Of a stretch of DNA of 64,000 nucleotides, positions 1 to 15,535 are shown one piece after another. Numbering within the stretch: position 1 is the stretch's first letter; each line of letters opens with the position of its first letter. Below the pieces are notes generated by a model that was not told the origin of the DNA, made no database searches, and saw nothing but the letters and a program-made list of their open reading frames with translations. The position numbers and the translations under genes are program-made. Origin of the DNA: Muraenolepis orangiensis (taxonomy: Eukaryota; Chordata; Actinopteri; Gadiformes; Muraenolepididae). Where the stretch lies: NCBI GenBank assembly GCA_027704905.1, contig CM051013.1:15273754-15337753 (forward strand), read 5' to 3'.

Positions 1-54
1 CTGTTTAAATGTAAAGGATGTGCCATCTGTAACACATAGATAGTACTGGCCTCG

Positions 55-60
55 ACCACC

Positions 61-100
<40 letters not shown>

Positions 101-129
101 CCACCACAACAACAACAACAACCACAACA
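55..129. repeat. (CAA)n/(CCA)n microsatellite
   Basis: Trinucleotide array of ACA/CAA units interrupted by CCA triplets. The long Leu-rich minus-strand frame across it is only the translation of the repeat. Confidence 0.95.
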
Positions 130-1337
<1,208 letters not shown>

Positions 1338-1772
1338 CTTTTGTTTGTTTGTTGATCATTTGTCTCATTATCTGATTAACCGTGTTAATCCTTTTTCCTT
1401 TTGCTAATCATCATTAGCGATGCCTGGTGGTAATTGACCGCTATATACGGTATACACTGTAAACATCTACAAAATGATTTCACGAGGAACAAGGCTATTA
1501 TCAAACGCAATTACAGTAGTGATAAAAACGTCTGGTGATTGTGAAATTATAACCCGCCGCATATTGCGAAACGTATCTGCCGCGCGGAATTACATGCTAA
1601 TATAAGCTATCCGACGCCGATGGATGAAAGGAGACGCCATAATCATCCCATTACCACACGTGGAGAAAGAATACACAGATCTCTTAACAATGTAATGTTC
1701 AGAGTCATACTGTCATCATGCTGTGGCTCTGTCGTTACAGTATTATATGAAAGGGGAACTTGCCTACCCGTG

Positions 1773-1904
<132 letters not shown>

Positions 1905-2100
1905 CGTTTGTTGTCTTTGAATGGAGTATCATCATGAAATGAAGATTTCGACTTATTGTGATAGCCAGTTTTATAGCTCTAATGAATCAAGATATGCCCT
2001 CAAAAGGTAGTGTGGCTCATCCTAGGACATGGTCCACCGCCTGGGGACACTGACCACATCTCTGCGGTTCATTGGCTTATTAATCGCAATCTTGCAAAAA

Positions 2101-2240
2101 ATACAGAATACAATCAGTGTTGTGGGTGACTCCAGTCACTGGCCCGAGGTTCTGGGTTCCACCCCCCATGTCCAGAGCAGAACCTGTCAGGATCCTTGAG
2201 CAACATGCCCTGACCCCCCTACCTGCGCTTTAACCACTTG
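2101..2240 (+). mobile_element. Decayed tRNA-derived SINE-like remnant
   Basis: The stretch contains a degenerate pol III B-box (ggttctgggttcc), followed by a 'ccttgagcaa...gccctgacccc' body that resembles the 'cttgagcaaggcac' block of fish tRNA SINEs. No A-box and no target-site duplication could be defined, so the family is inferred from pattern only. Confidence 0.4.
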
Positions 2241-2889
2241 TATCAGAATTAATAACTGAGAGTCGTAGTATGCGGAATATTCAACAAGGAGGTAATTGGG
2301 GGGCCTTTACTTTGACAGCGTTTACATGTCTGCGAGCTGATTGGACCCACAGGCAGTGAGGTGCAGTCGTATGTAGGACACTTCAGAACACTATGCATCC
2401 AGAATCCCCTTTCTGTATCCATTGTCATGGAATGATAACAATATAGTGATTTATTTTTACTCTGGTTATATGCCTTTAGAATATCCTCCTGACTATATGA
2501 TATATGATATACATATAGCATATGTATTATACATTTTGAATAATATAATAATAAGAGATATAGTTATTTACGTATCCATCACAGCTATGTCCCTTCCGGA
2601 AAGGTCTCAGGCCACAACAAGGCCAGTTTATCATAAAGCACTACCGTAATCCCCAGTGTTTCGGAAGCCATTTTCATATGAAAATGCACATCGGAGCAGA
2701 CTGAAGGACACCGGGGCGTCTGGACGAGCAAGAACTCTCCGGTAAAACGGTGTCACCGTGGCGATGGCTGCGCCGCCTAGCCTACCTGGAGGAGGTGAAG
2801 CCGCGTGGGAGCCCGGGAAAGTCATCGCTATGGAAACAAGCGTAATACTCGGCGCGGGGGAAGGAAAAACACAGGCGTACATAACTTAG

Positions 2890-3222
<333 letters not shown>

Positions 3223-3320
3223 AAGTGTGTCACGGTGGACAGAATGTTCTAATTGATTGGTCGATATTGCAGATACGAATAAAACATGAGAGAGGAGAAA
3301 CTTGTTCCATTTTTCTTTCT

Positions 3321-3374
3321 GTGTGTGTGCGTGCATGCGTGCGTACGTGCGTGCATGTGTGTGTGTGTGTGTGC
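3321..3374. repeat. (GT)n/(GC) compound microsatellite
   Basis: GTGTGC and GTGCAT units grade into pure GT. Confidence 0.9.
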
Positions 3375-3589
3375 TGTCTGTGTGGCATTCAGCCACAGTC
3401 TGTCTATCCATGTCTCCATCGAGCTATCTATCCGACGTTATACTATCTTTCTATATATCTGAACATGTCAAAGCAACAGACGTTACAATCTGTGTAGTCT
3501 CTACATGCTGTCTCGATGTTCAAAATAAGCTGTTACCAGAGATACTGGAGTCTGCTACCGTGTTGTTCCTATCTCTTCTGTTACATAAC

Positions 3590-4207
<618 letters not shown>

Positions 4208-7200
4208 TGAAAAAAGCTCAACTTTTATTGGCAAGTCGTCTTAAACTCACCGCAATATCCTTTTTATTTGATTAAAGGAGAAAGCAGTGTCTGGTCGGCG
4301 TGCCTCTAGAGTGCCTTTGTTTTCTAGCGTATTGACGGAGCCCAATAAAAATCATTGTTATTCAAATGACTAGGGGTTTATAATGGCATTAACCTTTTGT
4401 TTGTTTGTGTTATGACAATAACACCCGGAGCAGCTAGATAACCCACTTCATCCAGGAATCAGGCTCCTATTTTTTGTTTCAAGCCGAATATCATAAGACA
4501 AACCCAAAACAAACCCAATGTCTCCCGGAAGATCTGATTCACTCTGGAAATTGGAGCGACACTTTGCCCAAATAACCGGCCCGATTGCAGATAACCACCA
4601 CGGAGCCCAGAGTGACCGGCCCGCGGTCGGGTGGATGGTGAGGGCTAACGCGACCAATCCCACACATGATTGGGTCTGAGACGGAGCGCCATGAGATATC
4701 AATGGCGGTGGAAAGAGTAGAGAGGGCTGAGAGAAGGGTCATGAATTGTGTAACCGCCACACGCAATTGTCCGTTCTCTCTGGCTTTCCTGCGTGCACGC
4801 CTCGCACGCAACAGACCCCGGAGCGAGAAGAATAAGAAGAACAAAACGAGAACAAGGATATCCAAACCACGTAACAAAAAAGGCGGGTTTTCTTCCGTCT
4901 ATCGGAAGATAGACTCTCTCTCTCTCTCAATAATGACACACGTTGTGTGTTGAGACCACCTGGTAACCAGGTTACAACATTGTGAGAGACTAAAGGATTG
5001 GATTTTGACAATATTTCATGGTGGACCGACTCAGTTCAGGGGAACTGGCGCGGCGGGGCCAACTGGCGCGCTAAGACATCCGATAAATCCGACCAAAATG
5101 GCACATTGTGAGTGGCCCTTTTACAGTAGTTACTCACGGCCATCTTGTCATCTCCTGGTCATTCTCAGATAACTCTGCCCCCAGCAGGTGTGTATGACAT
5201 ATTTGTGTTCCTCTGAAGCAGTACTAATGGATAACCCTCCCGGATAGGTTTTTTTTAGGTGGTCTAAAAATCACTTTTCTTGCCGAGCAATAAATTAAAT
5301 GTCACTGAGCGGGAGTTAAGACAATTTGTCGCTGAACTTTTCCTCTTCCTCCTAAGTAACGCTTAAGTTGGCATTTGGAAATGACATGACCCTTGAAGTC
5401 CCTTTTCCATACACAGTCCGCTAGCCTGTCCTCGTCAGCTGGCCCCGGAGGTCTGCACAGCTCATAAGAGTCCATGGGTTGATTTAAACAGCGTTATTAA
5501 CGCAATAATTAGCTCTACACTCGCTCCGTCTTTTGAGAAACTTTGATGTTGTCTTTATCCCTGAAATCCCTTGCACACTTCTGCAACATTTGCTGCAAGG
5601 CCGTACATAGGGTGTCAAATTTGATTATTTTGGGTTGCTTAGCTATGTAGCATGCTTGGGTATTTTCATGCTAGGTTACTAAGCATGTTTTATTACTAAG
5701 CATGGTACTAAGGGTACTTAGTGTGTTTGGGTACTTATCAGCTAACGCAAAACAGCCCCTGATGTGAGCCATCCCAGTGTAAATTAAAGTGACATCAACA
5801 AAACCAATGGTGGTTTTTTTTCTGCTTTGACCGGCGTACCGCTTGTGATTGGTCTATAAATGGACTAATCACAGAGGCGGTTGTTCTGAACACAACGACT
5901 CATACATGTACGTAACACTCACGATGCTACACCACACAACACCCATCCGCCAGTCCCACATCACCCAGCCATGGATACAGGAGCTGGACAGCAGGGCCTG
6001 GGGGTACCCAGCAGGCACCCAGCCTATCTCTTCTTTCTCGCTGTCTCGCTCTTCAACCATCGCTCCACACCGCCTCAGTGGGATGGGTCGCAAACCCAAT
6101 CAGGTTCTTCACTGACTCAAATCCGATTAGTCTAATACGATTGGAGAGCCGAAGATAAAAACCAATCACAGCTCACGCTATAACCGATCGCGCCGGAGTC
6201 ACGTTTATATTGAGTCAGTTGACAGATGTTTTTATCCAAAGGGACTCACTAGCGAGGCTGTGAAACAATCAAAGCGTACAATCAACATTTGAGTAGTCCT
6301 TAAGTACACAGAATAAGGTGGGGAGATTTCGAGGAAGCTATGTTTATCTTATTTCTAAAAAAGTGATAAAACAACGAAGCAAGTCACTGGGGAGATATTT
6401 TTTTGAACATATGGAGAGATTGTGCCAATCCCATGGCACTAGATGGTTCATTCCACCTTCGAGTGTCACACATGAAGACACTCATATGAAGGACCGAGAG
6501 CCAGACAGGAACACAGGACGTTTAATGGTTTTGTTTTACCCAAATAATAAAATTACAGGTACTGTGAAGAAATGCCAAAAATGTGTACTGAAATTAAAAC
6601 GTGACTTCCCAACTTAATGACACATGTGGTGAGTTGAACACTAACAACAATCCATTAAAGACAGCCATTAAAACAAGTCTTTCCATTCCCGGGGCCCGCC
6701 CTCATGAGCCACATGAAATGGTATCAACCAACTTAAGCAGCCACACCTGTAGTCAACCCCAGCTGCCGTGTGACTCCAGGCCTCAGCAGAGGTAAACTAC
6801 GAATGAAGGTTACTTAAAATCAAAGATATGGGTTCTCATAATCTGAACTGGATTGTGTATGTGCATTATGTATGTTAAACTAAATGCAAGTCAAACATGT
6901 GTGGCTGGAACCCCAGCCCTGTCATGAGGACAACATGGCTTTAAGTCACTGCAACGGTTAGGGTCATCATCCTATGTCAATGTGTACATACAATGAACCC
7001 ATGTGATGGACTGCAAACAAGCATTCGTGGTGAGCATTTGGTTGGTTACTCCACTTTTCACTGGGGTGCTTCACAAACACTGCAGGGTTGTTTTAGGAAT
7101 GAGTAAATATACACAGAGGCCACGAGGCATCGTGGTGTTTGTGTTGACGAACCTCTGCCAACAAGTGGAGAATACTTTATCAGCTGCTGATAACACAAAT

Positions 7201-7284
7201 CCTGGAAAGGCCACTGCGTGTCTGCGCTTCCCAAAGATATAATATATTGTTGAAGGTCTCGTTTTACAACCATTGAAAATATGA
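4208..7284. other. Unique DNA, no gene recognised
   Basis: No exon, RNA gene or intact mobile element was identified. Around 5790-6170 there are six CCAAT/ATTGG or near-miss boxes and one TATAAAT string, with no adjoining open frame. At 6224-6250 the minus strand resembles the 'ctttggataaaa' tail of fish SINE/LINE elements, so a decayed fragment may be present. Confidence 0.45.
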
Positions 7285-7672
7285 CTATGTTAAATAGTAG
7301 TCCCACCTGAATATGCAGCAGAAGTACTGCCTTTTATTCACACCGGTCCTGTCAGGAATCCTCCCTCTGCCTTTGTTCAAGTAAGGATTCTTGTGTTGGT
7401 GTGACACGTATAGAGAGAACATTACACTTTTAGTGAGAAAGTTGGCCACAAAATCCTCTGTATCAACAAAGTTTTGCTCCTGCACAAAGTAAAGAGGTGA
7501 TGTTCCTTTCTGTCCATTTTTTTTCTGGAGCTCCTTTTCCGTGTGATTCATGGCTTTCTGTTTACACACTGGCTTATGTGGCTCATAGTAATAAATAAAA
7601 GGAGAGGGATGGTTTTCATTAACATTGCGCAGCAATCCAAACACGGAGAATGGGTTTAAAATGACCATGGAT
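7285..7672 (-). CDS. Unidentified open frame (possible exon)
   Basis: A 127-codon open frame on the minus strand that is not made of simple repeats. Its composition is mixed and protein-like, with aromatic-rich and Lys/Asn-rich stretches (for example FIYYYEPHKPVCKQK and SLYVSHQHKNPYLNKG). Near its end the minus strand reads CAG|GTGGGA, a good match to a 5' splice donor. A TTTAG trinucleotide context lies just upstream of the first ATG, but the frame after it is not continuous. I do not recognise the protein. It may be a host exon, a fragment of a decayed mobile element, or chance: an open frame of this length is expected a few times in 64 kb of AT-moderate DNA. Confidence 0.2.
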
Positions 7673-9759
7673 CAGGGTCCACCATGGGTCCTCCCTAAAT
7701 AGATATGTGCACATTCAACGACCACTAGTTAATTCCACAAACAACAACAAAAAATTGCAAACATGAGTAATGCATGTGGATGTTAACAAATACTTTTAAA
7801 TTAAAAGGACAATTGCCATGTTGAACATCTAAGCTTTGTCTTAACTTTAACAGGTGGATGGTATTCTGATCGAAACAAGTATACCTACTCAGATTCAGGG
7901 CTTCTGTACTGGGGCTTTGCCAAAGTACAAATATACAGGGGGATATATCTAACGTGAGAATGTATTATCACATACAGGTACAACGTATCAACATACTCCA
8001 AGCTCCAAACTATTTACATTCATCAAGTGATCCACAATCCTGCACTCAGTCTATCCTCCTCCCTCAGGTCCCCTGGTTCCATCTCCGCCACCACCAAGCC
8101 TCCTCCCTTCTTCCGGTCTTTCTCACCAAGCACATAAATGGGATTCAAGACAGGTGATTCCAATGATTGATCCTCCCTCCTCTCTCTAACACATTGCTTT
8201 CCTCTGGCCTGTTAAAGCCCAACACCAGCCGTGGTGTTTTGCCTGGCACTTTGCTGATTGGCAGATCACTTCTCCCGGACAGGGTCTGCTGTCAAATAAG
8301 CTGGTTGTATTCCACTATTTTTAGCTAACGGCTAACTAAACATGTCGGCGAAAAACTAAGAGGAGAGGCCATGCTGTTATAAAATCACTTCTGGTTTATC
8401 ACAGAGAAGTGAGAGAGAACCGGGGGTGAGGAAAAAATGACAAAACTCCTAAGGCTATGAAATCACACCTACGTGGAAGCTTGATGTGGGTCATACTTAT
8501 GAAACCGGGGTGTTTGATGGCCAGTCAAGAGGCACTGGGTTCAATCCCCCCATGTCCATGGCCTGTGGTCATAAACAGTTAACCACTGTCTCACGGACCG
8601 CATGTTTTTTGCTCCTGCTTCATGTCTGGCAAGCCACGGGAAGAAGAGCTGGCCTTCTGCATGTGTCTCACATCGTCCTCTGCTTGTTCGGAAGGGCAGA
8701 GAGCATAAGGCGACGACGCCCAGACAGGGATTGGTAAGTGGTCAGACATCTGCGAGAGAGCGTGGGGCAGATGGAGTGATGTACCCTTTTGCTGCACTGA
8801 ATGTCATTGGCTGGCTTTTCCTTGTCTCCTCGCGTCGCCTTGTTGGAGCAGACAGCTGAATAGGAGCCCGAAGCTGGAGGAGTGGAGGGCCTGTCACTGG
8901 CCAGAGCCCGTGGTAGGAAGGAGGTGGCACTGGAGAGATCTCTGCACTCGTGACTACCTATAGGCATCCCTGAGCGAGATGCCCTAACGGTGACGCTAAA
9001 TGACTGAATATTATATATATATTCGATTTATAACAATTTTTGAAGCGCTTGAAATTAGGAATGCTAATGTAACACCCCCTGTGTGTGTGTGCGTGGGTGT
9101 GACTTTTTATTAATAACTTTGGTGATTGAAAAGCCAACATTTGAAACACACAAGTGCTCTGCCTTTTCCATAAAACAAACAGCAAGGAACATTTAGCCAG
9201 CCGGTTTTTGAATCCAACTTAATACTGTTAATATTATTTTATGGATTAAATTAAGATTCTATATCTCCAAATCTGGCCGCCGGGTTAAATAAAGGTGTTC
9301 AATATAATTAAAATAAATCCCAAATATTTAGCCTTAGATTATGCATAAGTACATTTCAAAATGATATTTTCCATCCATTTCTAGACCCGTACTTCTGTAA
9401 CCCTTTTTTTTTATTTGGTCTTCAAAAAAAAGTTAATTTGATATTTATTTTAATATATAGGCGAAATAATTATTATTCTGTCATTTTAAAATAGGGCAAA
9501 ACTCCACCTGCCCAATGGGGGGACAGTGGGAAGAGGCGGAGAAGAAAGAAACGTGTGCATGACGACTAGTTGGGGAGAAAGCGATAACAGCTAAGTGTTT
9601 ATTCCTGCCTGACTCCCTCCTCCTCTCATTTGGAGGCTTCTGTTGGAGGCAAGGCAATAACGGCAGATTAGCAGTCGCAGAGCTTCATCTGGGGGAGCGA
9701 GGAAACGTGGAGCAATGCGTTCTGGACCGTTCCTCTGCAAATGTTTTCCTTTACAGAGG

Positions 9760-9764
<5 letters not shown>
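7673..9764. other. Unique DNA with SINE debris
   Basis: No gene was recognised. A SINE-like fragment is listed at 8495-8590. The part from 9190 to 9500 is AT-rich. The part from 9590 to 9760 is moderately GC-rich, with no open frame of note, and ends directly at a CT array. Confidence 0.45.
8495..8590 (+). mobile_element. SINE-like fragment
   Basis: The string 'cactgggttcaatcccccc' resembles a pol III B-box, and the following 'atgtcca' matches the body of the remnant at 2101-2240. No borders were visible. Confidence 0.35.
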
Positions 9765-9817
<53 letters not shown>

Positions 9818-9837
9818 GTCTCTCGCTCTCTCTCTCT
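9765..9837. repeat. (CT)n microsatellite
   Basis: CT array with occasional TTTC and TCTG interruptions. Confidence 0.95.
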
Positions 9838-9894
9838 GCTTCATTGTCCTTCGCATTCTCCCTCCACACCCTCCATATTCCATATTCCGCTACT

Positions 9895-10130
<236 letters not shown>

Positions 10131-10297
10131 AGACGTACACTCACTTTTACGGCTCTTCTGAGGGACAATTTGTGTGCTGGGGCCTGAGTTTTATTTGCAG
10201 GAGCCCAGCGAAGGGTAGGAGAGGACATTAAATGAAAGCCATTAATCACCTCGCAGGCTCCCTGAGATAATTGTGAGGAAAGAGAGTGAGGCTGGAG

Positions 10298-10415
10298 GGG
10301 GGGGGGGGGGGGGGGGAGAGAGAGAGAGCACACACATAACCGGTTGAGAGAGAAAGAGAGAACGAGAGAGAGAGAGAGAGAGACTGGGGGAGAGGGAGCA
10401 CACAAGAGACTGCGG

Positions 10416-10483
<68 letters not shown>

Positions 10484-10507
10484 GAGAGAGGTAGAGAGAG
10501 GTAGAGA

Positions 10508-10549
<42 letters not shown>

Positions 10550-10580
10550 GAGAGAGAGAGAGAGGTAGAGAGAGAGAGAG
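10298..10580. repeat. G19 run followed by (GA)n array
   Basis: Nineteen consecutive Gs (10298-10316) lead into a GA tract that carries repeated GAGAGGTAGA units from about 10480. Confidence 0.95.
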
Positions 10581-11396
<816 letters not shown>

Positions 11397-11872
11397 TGTG
11401 TGCTGGGGGACTCTTACTAAGTTACAGCGTTAAGCCTCAATCTCCCTCTCCCCGCCCCCCACAGCCTCTATATATTTGACTTTTCTTCCCACCTGCCTCC
11501 TTTCACCCATGCAGACATAAACCCTCACAGAGTCTGGGGTCCCCAGCTCCTAAATTGGTCCTAAACTGACACTTGTAAAGGAACCAATAGGCTAAACAGG
11601 TGAGCAGCACTCCAGCTGTCTGAAAAAAACGGAGAGAAAATATCATTCCAAACAAACATTAGCTGTTATCCCCACAGTTAGCAAGCCCTATAGCAAGCCA
11701 GTCGCTATAATCTCCACGGTGGAACGACCCACCCGCTTCTCAATCCAGTGACACAGGGGGTTTATCGTCCGGTGCATGTGTATCAAATGCAACGCACAGG
11801 GTCGAAAACATCGTAAAAAAAAAGAAAATGAAATGCTTTTCTCCTCGCTGTATCGGGTATTGGTTCCCCGTG

Positions 11873-11977
11873 GGGGAGGAAGGGGAGGGGGCAGGGGAGA
11901 GGAGGGGAGGGGAGAGGAGGGGGCAGGGGAGAGGAGGGGAGGGGAGGGGGCAATCGCTGGAAGGGGAGGGGGGGAAA
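11873..11977. repeat. G-rich minisatellite-like tract
   Basis: Runs of four to five Gs separated by A, AGA or CA. A ~36-bp segment built on GGGGGCAGGGGAGAGG is repeated twice. The plus strand fits the G-quadruplex rule of four closely spaced G-runs several times over. Confidence 0.85.
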
Positions 11978-14381
11978 GCAACTCTTCAGTGAAACATCTT
12001 TATATTTTTTTTAACCCACACCGATGAATTTATACTAGGTGTCATGAAAATGATACGCGGCATTCCATCTTCTCGATGGCTAATCCGGCGCCTGACGCGA
12101 TATGGAATCATTGTTTTTTTTTTTAGTGTTCCTCCCCCAAGTGGGAGCCAGTGGATTTAGGGATGTAGCGTGATTGCATAACACAGAATTGATTATTCTA
12201 GATTCCTTCCGGAGGCGCTGCATCGCGTCTGAATAAATCTCCTACTTAAGTTGCGTTGGGACCCTACTAGGCATGCGGGAAGATAGGGGGCCATTGATTT
12301 CGAGATAGTTTGTGAGGGAAACTTGAACGCTGTCCGTGAAAATAGGATACTGCTGCTCCCATAAACATGTTGCTGTGTGTTTAAAAACAAAAAATGGAAA
12401 TTGTTCTCACTTAACTTAACCCTTAATCTACTGTGTTTGACAGATAAACCTACCTACATTCTGTTTTTTTGTTTGTTGCAAGGAGTACACATACATAAAT
12501 ACATTTATACCCCAGAATGTAGTCCAGTTGGATACACAATTTAACATACTCCGTCTAAAGCTACGGTTTAAAGATCTTCCACTGTCTTTTTAACAAGAGG
12601 CAGAATACTCATAAACCAACCAACTGGAAGCAATTTTATTGTCCCTTCATGTTTTATATGCAGCATATTTTGTGAGCTACAAAGTAAAAACGTTGTTAGC
12701 TGCAGAGCAAACTATTGGCTATATTGTATGGCCTCAGTTGTGAAGCAGCAGTGCTTGCTTGATGGTTGTAATCACTTTTTACTTAACTTTCAAAAGTAAA
12801 AAATATACAAATTCCCCAAAAAACAATTTTGGGGGAATATACCCAGATTTTGTTTGATTTTTGTGTCGGAAACCAGAGCTTTATGAAGGAAGCTGAAGAA
12901 AATAAGATGCCACACATTTCAGTGACTGCCCCATCTGACTTTTTTAAGTACCTTAATTCCCACAAAAGTCTAACCTGTTAGACGAAAACTGTGGTCGACC
13001 ACATAGAAGCAAATGTACAGCACAGTACAACATCATAACGGCGCAAACTGACGGTGATTTTCACTGGCAGCACTCAATAATCCCATCTCATCTCATCATA
13101 CACTATCACACTTTTGCTGGTCTTTCTGGACTCATTACAGTCACTGCACTGTTCCGCACTGAGTTGCACTCTATTCATGATGCTGCTGCACTACTGGCAC
13201 TTCAAAATGCTTTCTTTATTTTGCGTACAGTATTGTTAGTGTTGTATAGTATAGTATAGTATAGCATATAGTGTTAAATTATAGGAATAGGGGAGTAAGC
13301 ATTCCATTGTTGTTGTTGCATATGGCAAATAAAAACATCTTGAATCTTATAACATTGATCACTCTGCAAACCCTCGTAGTAGATTAGTCATTAACAACCC
13401 TGGCGATGCGTTTTGGTAATCCTGTGTGGTATGAGCACATGTCATTCACACAACACCCTATTAGACAAGCGGAATATAAGCTGCCCACACCTGAGTGTCT
13501 TAAAAGCATTCATTCATTCAAGCGGGGGGGCAAAAATATATACAAATAAATATGATGCAAATCAATTTATAGCACAGCAGCTCCATGCTAACAATGTGGA
13601 AACATTTAATAAAAAATAATGATATAATGCAACACAAATGATGAGTTGACCGGCCAGGCTAAAAGCAATTTCAGGAGAAATATAGCTTGATGTTTATGGC
13701 AGCTTACGGGAGTAATATTGTCTCTTTCTCGGAGAGAGAGAGAAGAATAAAAACACAATATTGAGGTGATATATATTTGATATGCCTCTGTGGATTTGTG
13801 GATTTAATTATTTATTGTTATGTTTCAATATTTAATAATAAAACAAAAATTCCTGGCACTCGCTGTTTATTTAGTGTTGCCGAAATGTGTAATACATGTA
13901 TTTTGTTAGCCATACGGACAGCATCAAACTGACATGGAAATGTCTGCCTCCTCCTCAGGCAAGGCAAGGTTGAGTGAGCGGAAACATGTAGGTGGTGAGA
14001 GGAGGAAGAGTGAAGAGGAGGAGAGGAGGAAGACGAGTGTGTCAGTGGCCTTTAGAGCGAGTGGAGCCGACTTCATTAACTCTCGGGGACATCAAAATGT
14101 CGCCATCATCTCTGTTTTTTCCTTTTTTTTGTTCGTCCCCGAAGACAATTCACGGGAAATAATATGACATTATTATGCATTCACAAGATGAGACTAGGAC
14201 GGACGCCATGGGAGGGATCATTCGTGTCATGGACATTGATAGCAGAACGATTTTGGTTATAAAATGATGGGAGTAATTTCTTCTTTCACTCCCTCTGATT
14301 GTTTTGTGCTTCGTACTAAATTACCTAATAGTAATGATAATAGAGTTTATTTTTAGAGACACTTACCGTAAGTACAGGGCA
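11978..14381. other. Unique AT-rich DNA, no gene recognised
   Basis: Apart from the LINE tail listed at 13050-13350, no coding or RNA signal was found. (TATAG)n at 13245-13265 belongs to that tail. GGAAGAGTGAAGAGGAGG purine blocks lie near 14000. Confidence 0.45.
13050..13350 (+). mobile_element. 3' end of a LINE (tail type A)
   Basis: The sequence ends in 'gtaagcattccattgt', then 'ggcaaataaaaacatcttgaatctt', and is preceded by 'gatgctgctgcactactggcact' and TATAG repeats. The same blocks recur in reverse at 31499-31870, and the final block recurs at 27255-27320 and 50815-50890. A shared terminal block with an AATAAA signal and an ATCTTG-type tail is the mark of a 5'-truncated LINE 3' UTR. 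No coding part remains, so the clade is uncertain. Confidence 0.65.
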
Positions 14382-14466
14382 TTAAAGAAGTATTTTTCCA
14401 CGAGAAAGTACGGCTTTTCAGAAAACAGGGCTGTCTATGCAGTAGAAATGTGCAACACGATTTTAA

Positions 14467-15417
14467 ACTGGTGCTACATGACCAGAGAACAACAGTTGGA
14501 ACAACAGCCCTAGAGAACTGGTGCTACGTGACCAGAGAACAGGAACAACAGCCTAGAGTGTGACGAGAACAACAGGACAACAGCCCTAGAGAACTGGTGC
14601 TACATGACCAGAGAACAACAGCCCTAGAGAACTGGTGCTACATGACCAGAGAACAACAGTTGGAACAACAGCCCTAGAGAACTGGTGCTACGTGACCAGA
14701 GAACAACAGTTGGAACAACAGCCCTAGAGAACTGGTGCTACATGACCGAAGAACAACAGTTGGAACAACAGCCCTAGAGAACTGGTGCTACATGACCAGA
14801 GAACAACAGTTGGAACAACAGCCCGAGAGAACTGGTGCTACATGACCAGAGAACAACAGTTGGAACAACAGCCCGAGAGAACTGGTGCTACATGACCAGA
14901 GAACAACAGTTGGAACAACAGCCCTAGAGAACTGGTGCTACGTGACCAGAGAACAACAGTTGGAACAACAGCCCTAGAGAACTGGTGCTACATGACCAGA
15001 GAACAACAGCCCTAGAGAACTGGTGCTACATGACCAGAGAACAACAGTTGGAACAACAGCCCTAGAGAACTGGTGCTACTTGACCAGAGAACAACAGTTG
15101 GAACAACAGCCCTAGAGGACTGGTGCTACATGACCAGAGAACAACAGTTGGAACAACAGCCCTAGAGAACTGGTGCTACGTGACCAGAGAACAACAGTTG
15201 GAACAACAGCCCTAGAGGACTGGTGCTACATGACCAGAGAACAACAGTTGGAACAACAGCCCTAGAGAACTGGTGCTACGTGACCAGAGAACAACAGTTG
15301 GAACAACAGCCCTAGAGAACTGGTGCTACATGACCGAAGAACAACAGTTGGAACAACAGCCCGAGAGAACTGGTGCTACATGACCAGAGAACAACAGGTG
15401 GAAGAACAGCCCTAGAG
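14467..15417 (+). repeat. 50-bp minisatellite, 19 copies
   Basis: Nineteen units begin with AACTGGTGCTAC. Sixteen are 50 bp, two are 38 bp (starting at 14592 and 14980), and one irregular unit is 75 bp (14517-14591). Each full unit contains GAACAACAG twice, three bases apart, and the 38-bp units lack exactly one of these with its spacer, consistent with slippage between the two. Variant positions (CATGACC/CGTGACC, CCAGAG/CCGAAG, CCTAGAG/CCGAGAG) recur along the array, so blocks of units were duplicated together. Units are contiguous with no spacers. Confidence 0.97.
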
Positions 15418-15432
15418 CCTTTGCTCTAGGGC
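15409..15432. other. Perfect 10-bp hairpin at the minisatellite's end
   Basis: GCCCTAGAGC (15409-15418) and GCTCTAGGGC (15423-15432) are exact reverse complements around a CTTT loop. The left arm is the end of the last minisatellite unit. The right arm is the first sequence outside the array. Confidence 0.85.
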
Positions 15433-15535
15433 AAAACTGAATGCTGGCAAAATGGAGGGGAATTAATCATTGTTAATTTTCATATACATTGTAATGGTAC
15501 AAATCTGGTTGAAATCCAGCTAAATATTCCTTTAA

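Larger units (their letters stand above)
14382..15535. mobile_element. Possible non-autonomous element enclosing the 50-bp minisatellite
   Basis: The left edge TTAAAGAAGTATTT (about 14383) and the reverse complement of the right edge, TTAAAGGAATATTT (about 15535), match at 12 of 14 bases. They could be terminal inverted repeats of a small non-autonomous DNA element whose interior expanded into the minisatellite. No clear target-site duplication was seen. This is inference from a weak inverted match; the alternative is a minisatellite in unique DNA. Confidence 0.3.

Noticed and set aside
5790..6170. Promoter with several CCAAT boxes and a TATA-like string
   Set aside because: Spacing is wrong (one CCAAT lies only a few bases from the TATA-like word), there is no open frame downstream, and such 5-mers are frequent by chance.
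14467..15417. CRISPR-like direct repeats
   Set aside because: Units are contiguous with no spacers and the surroundings are eukaryotic. It is a minisatellite.
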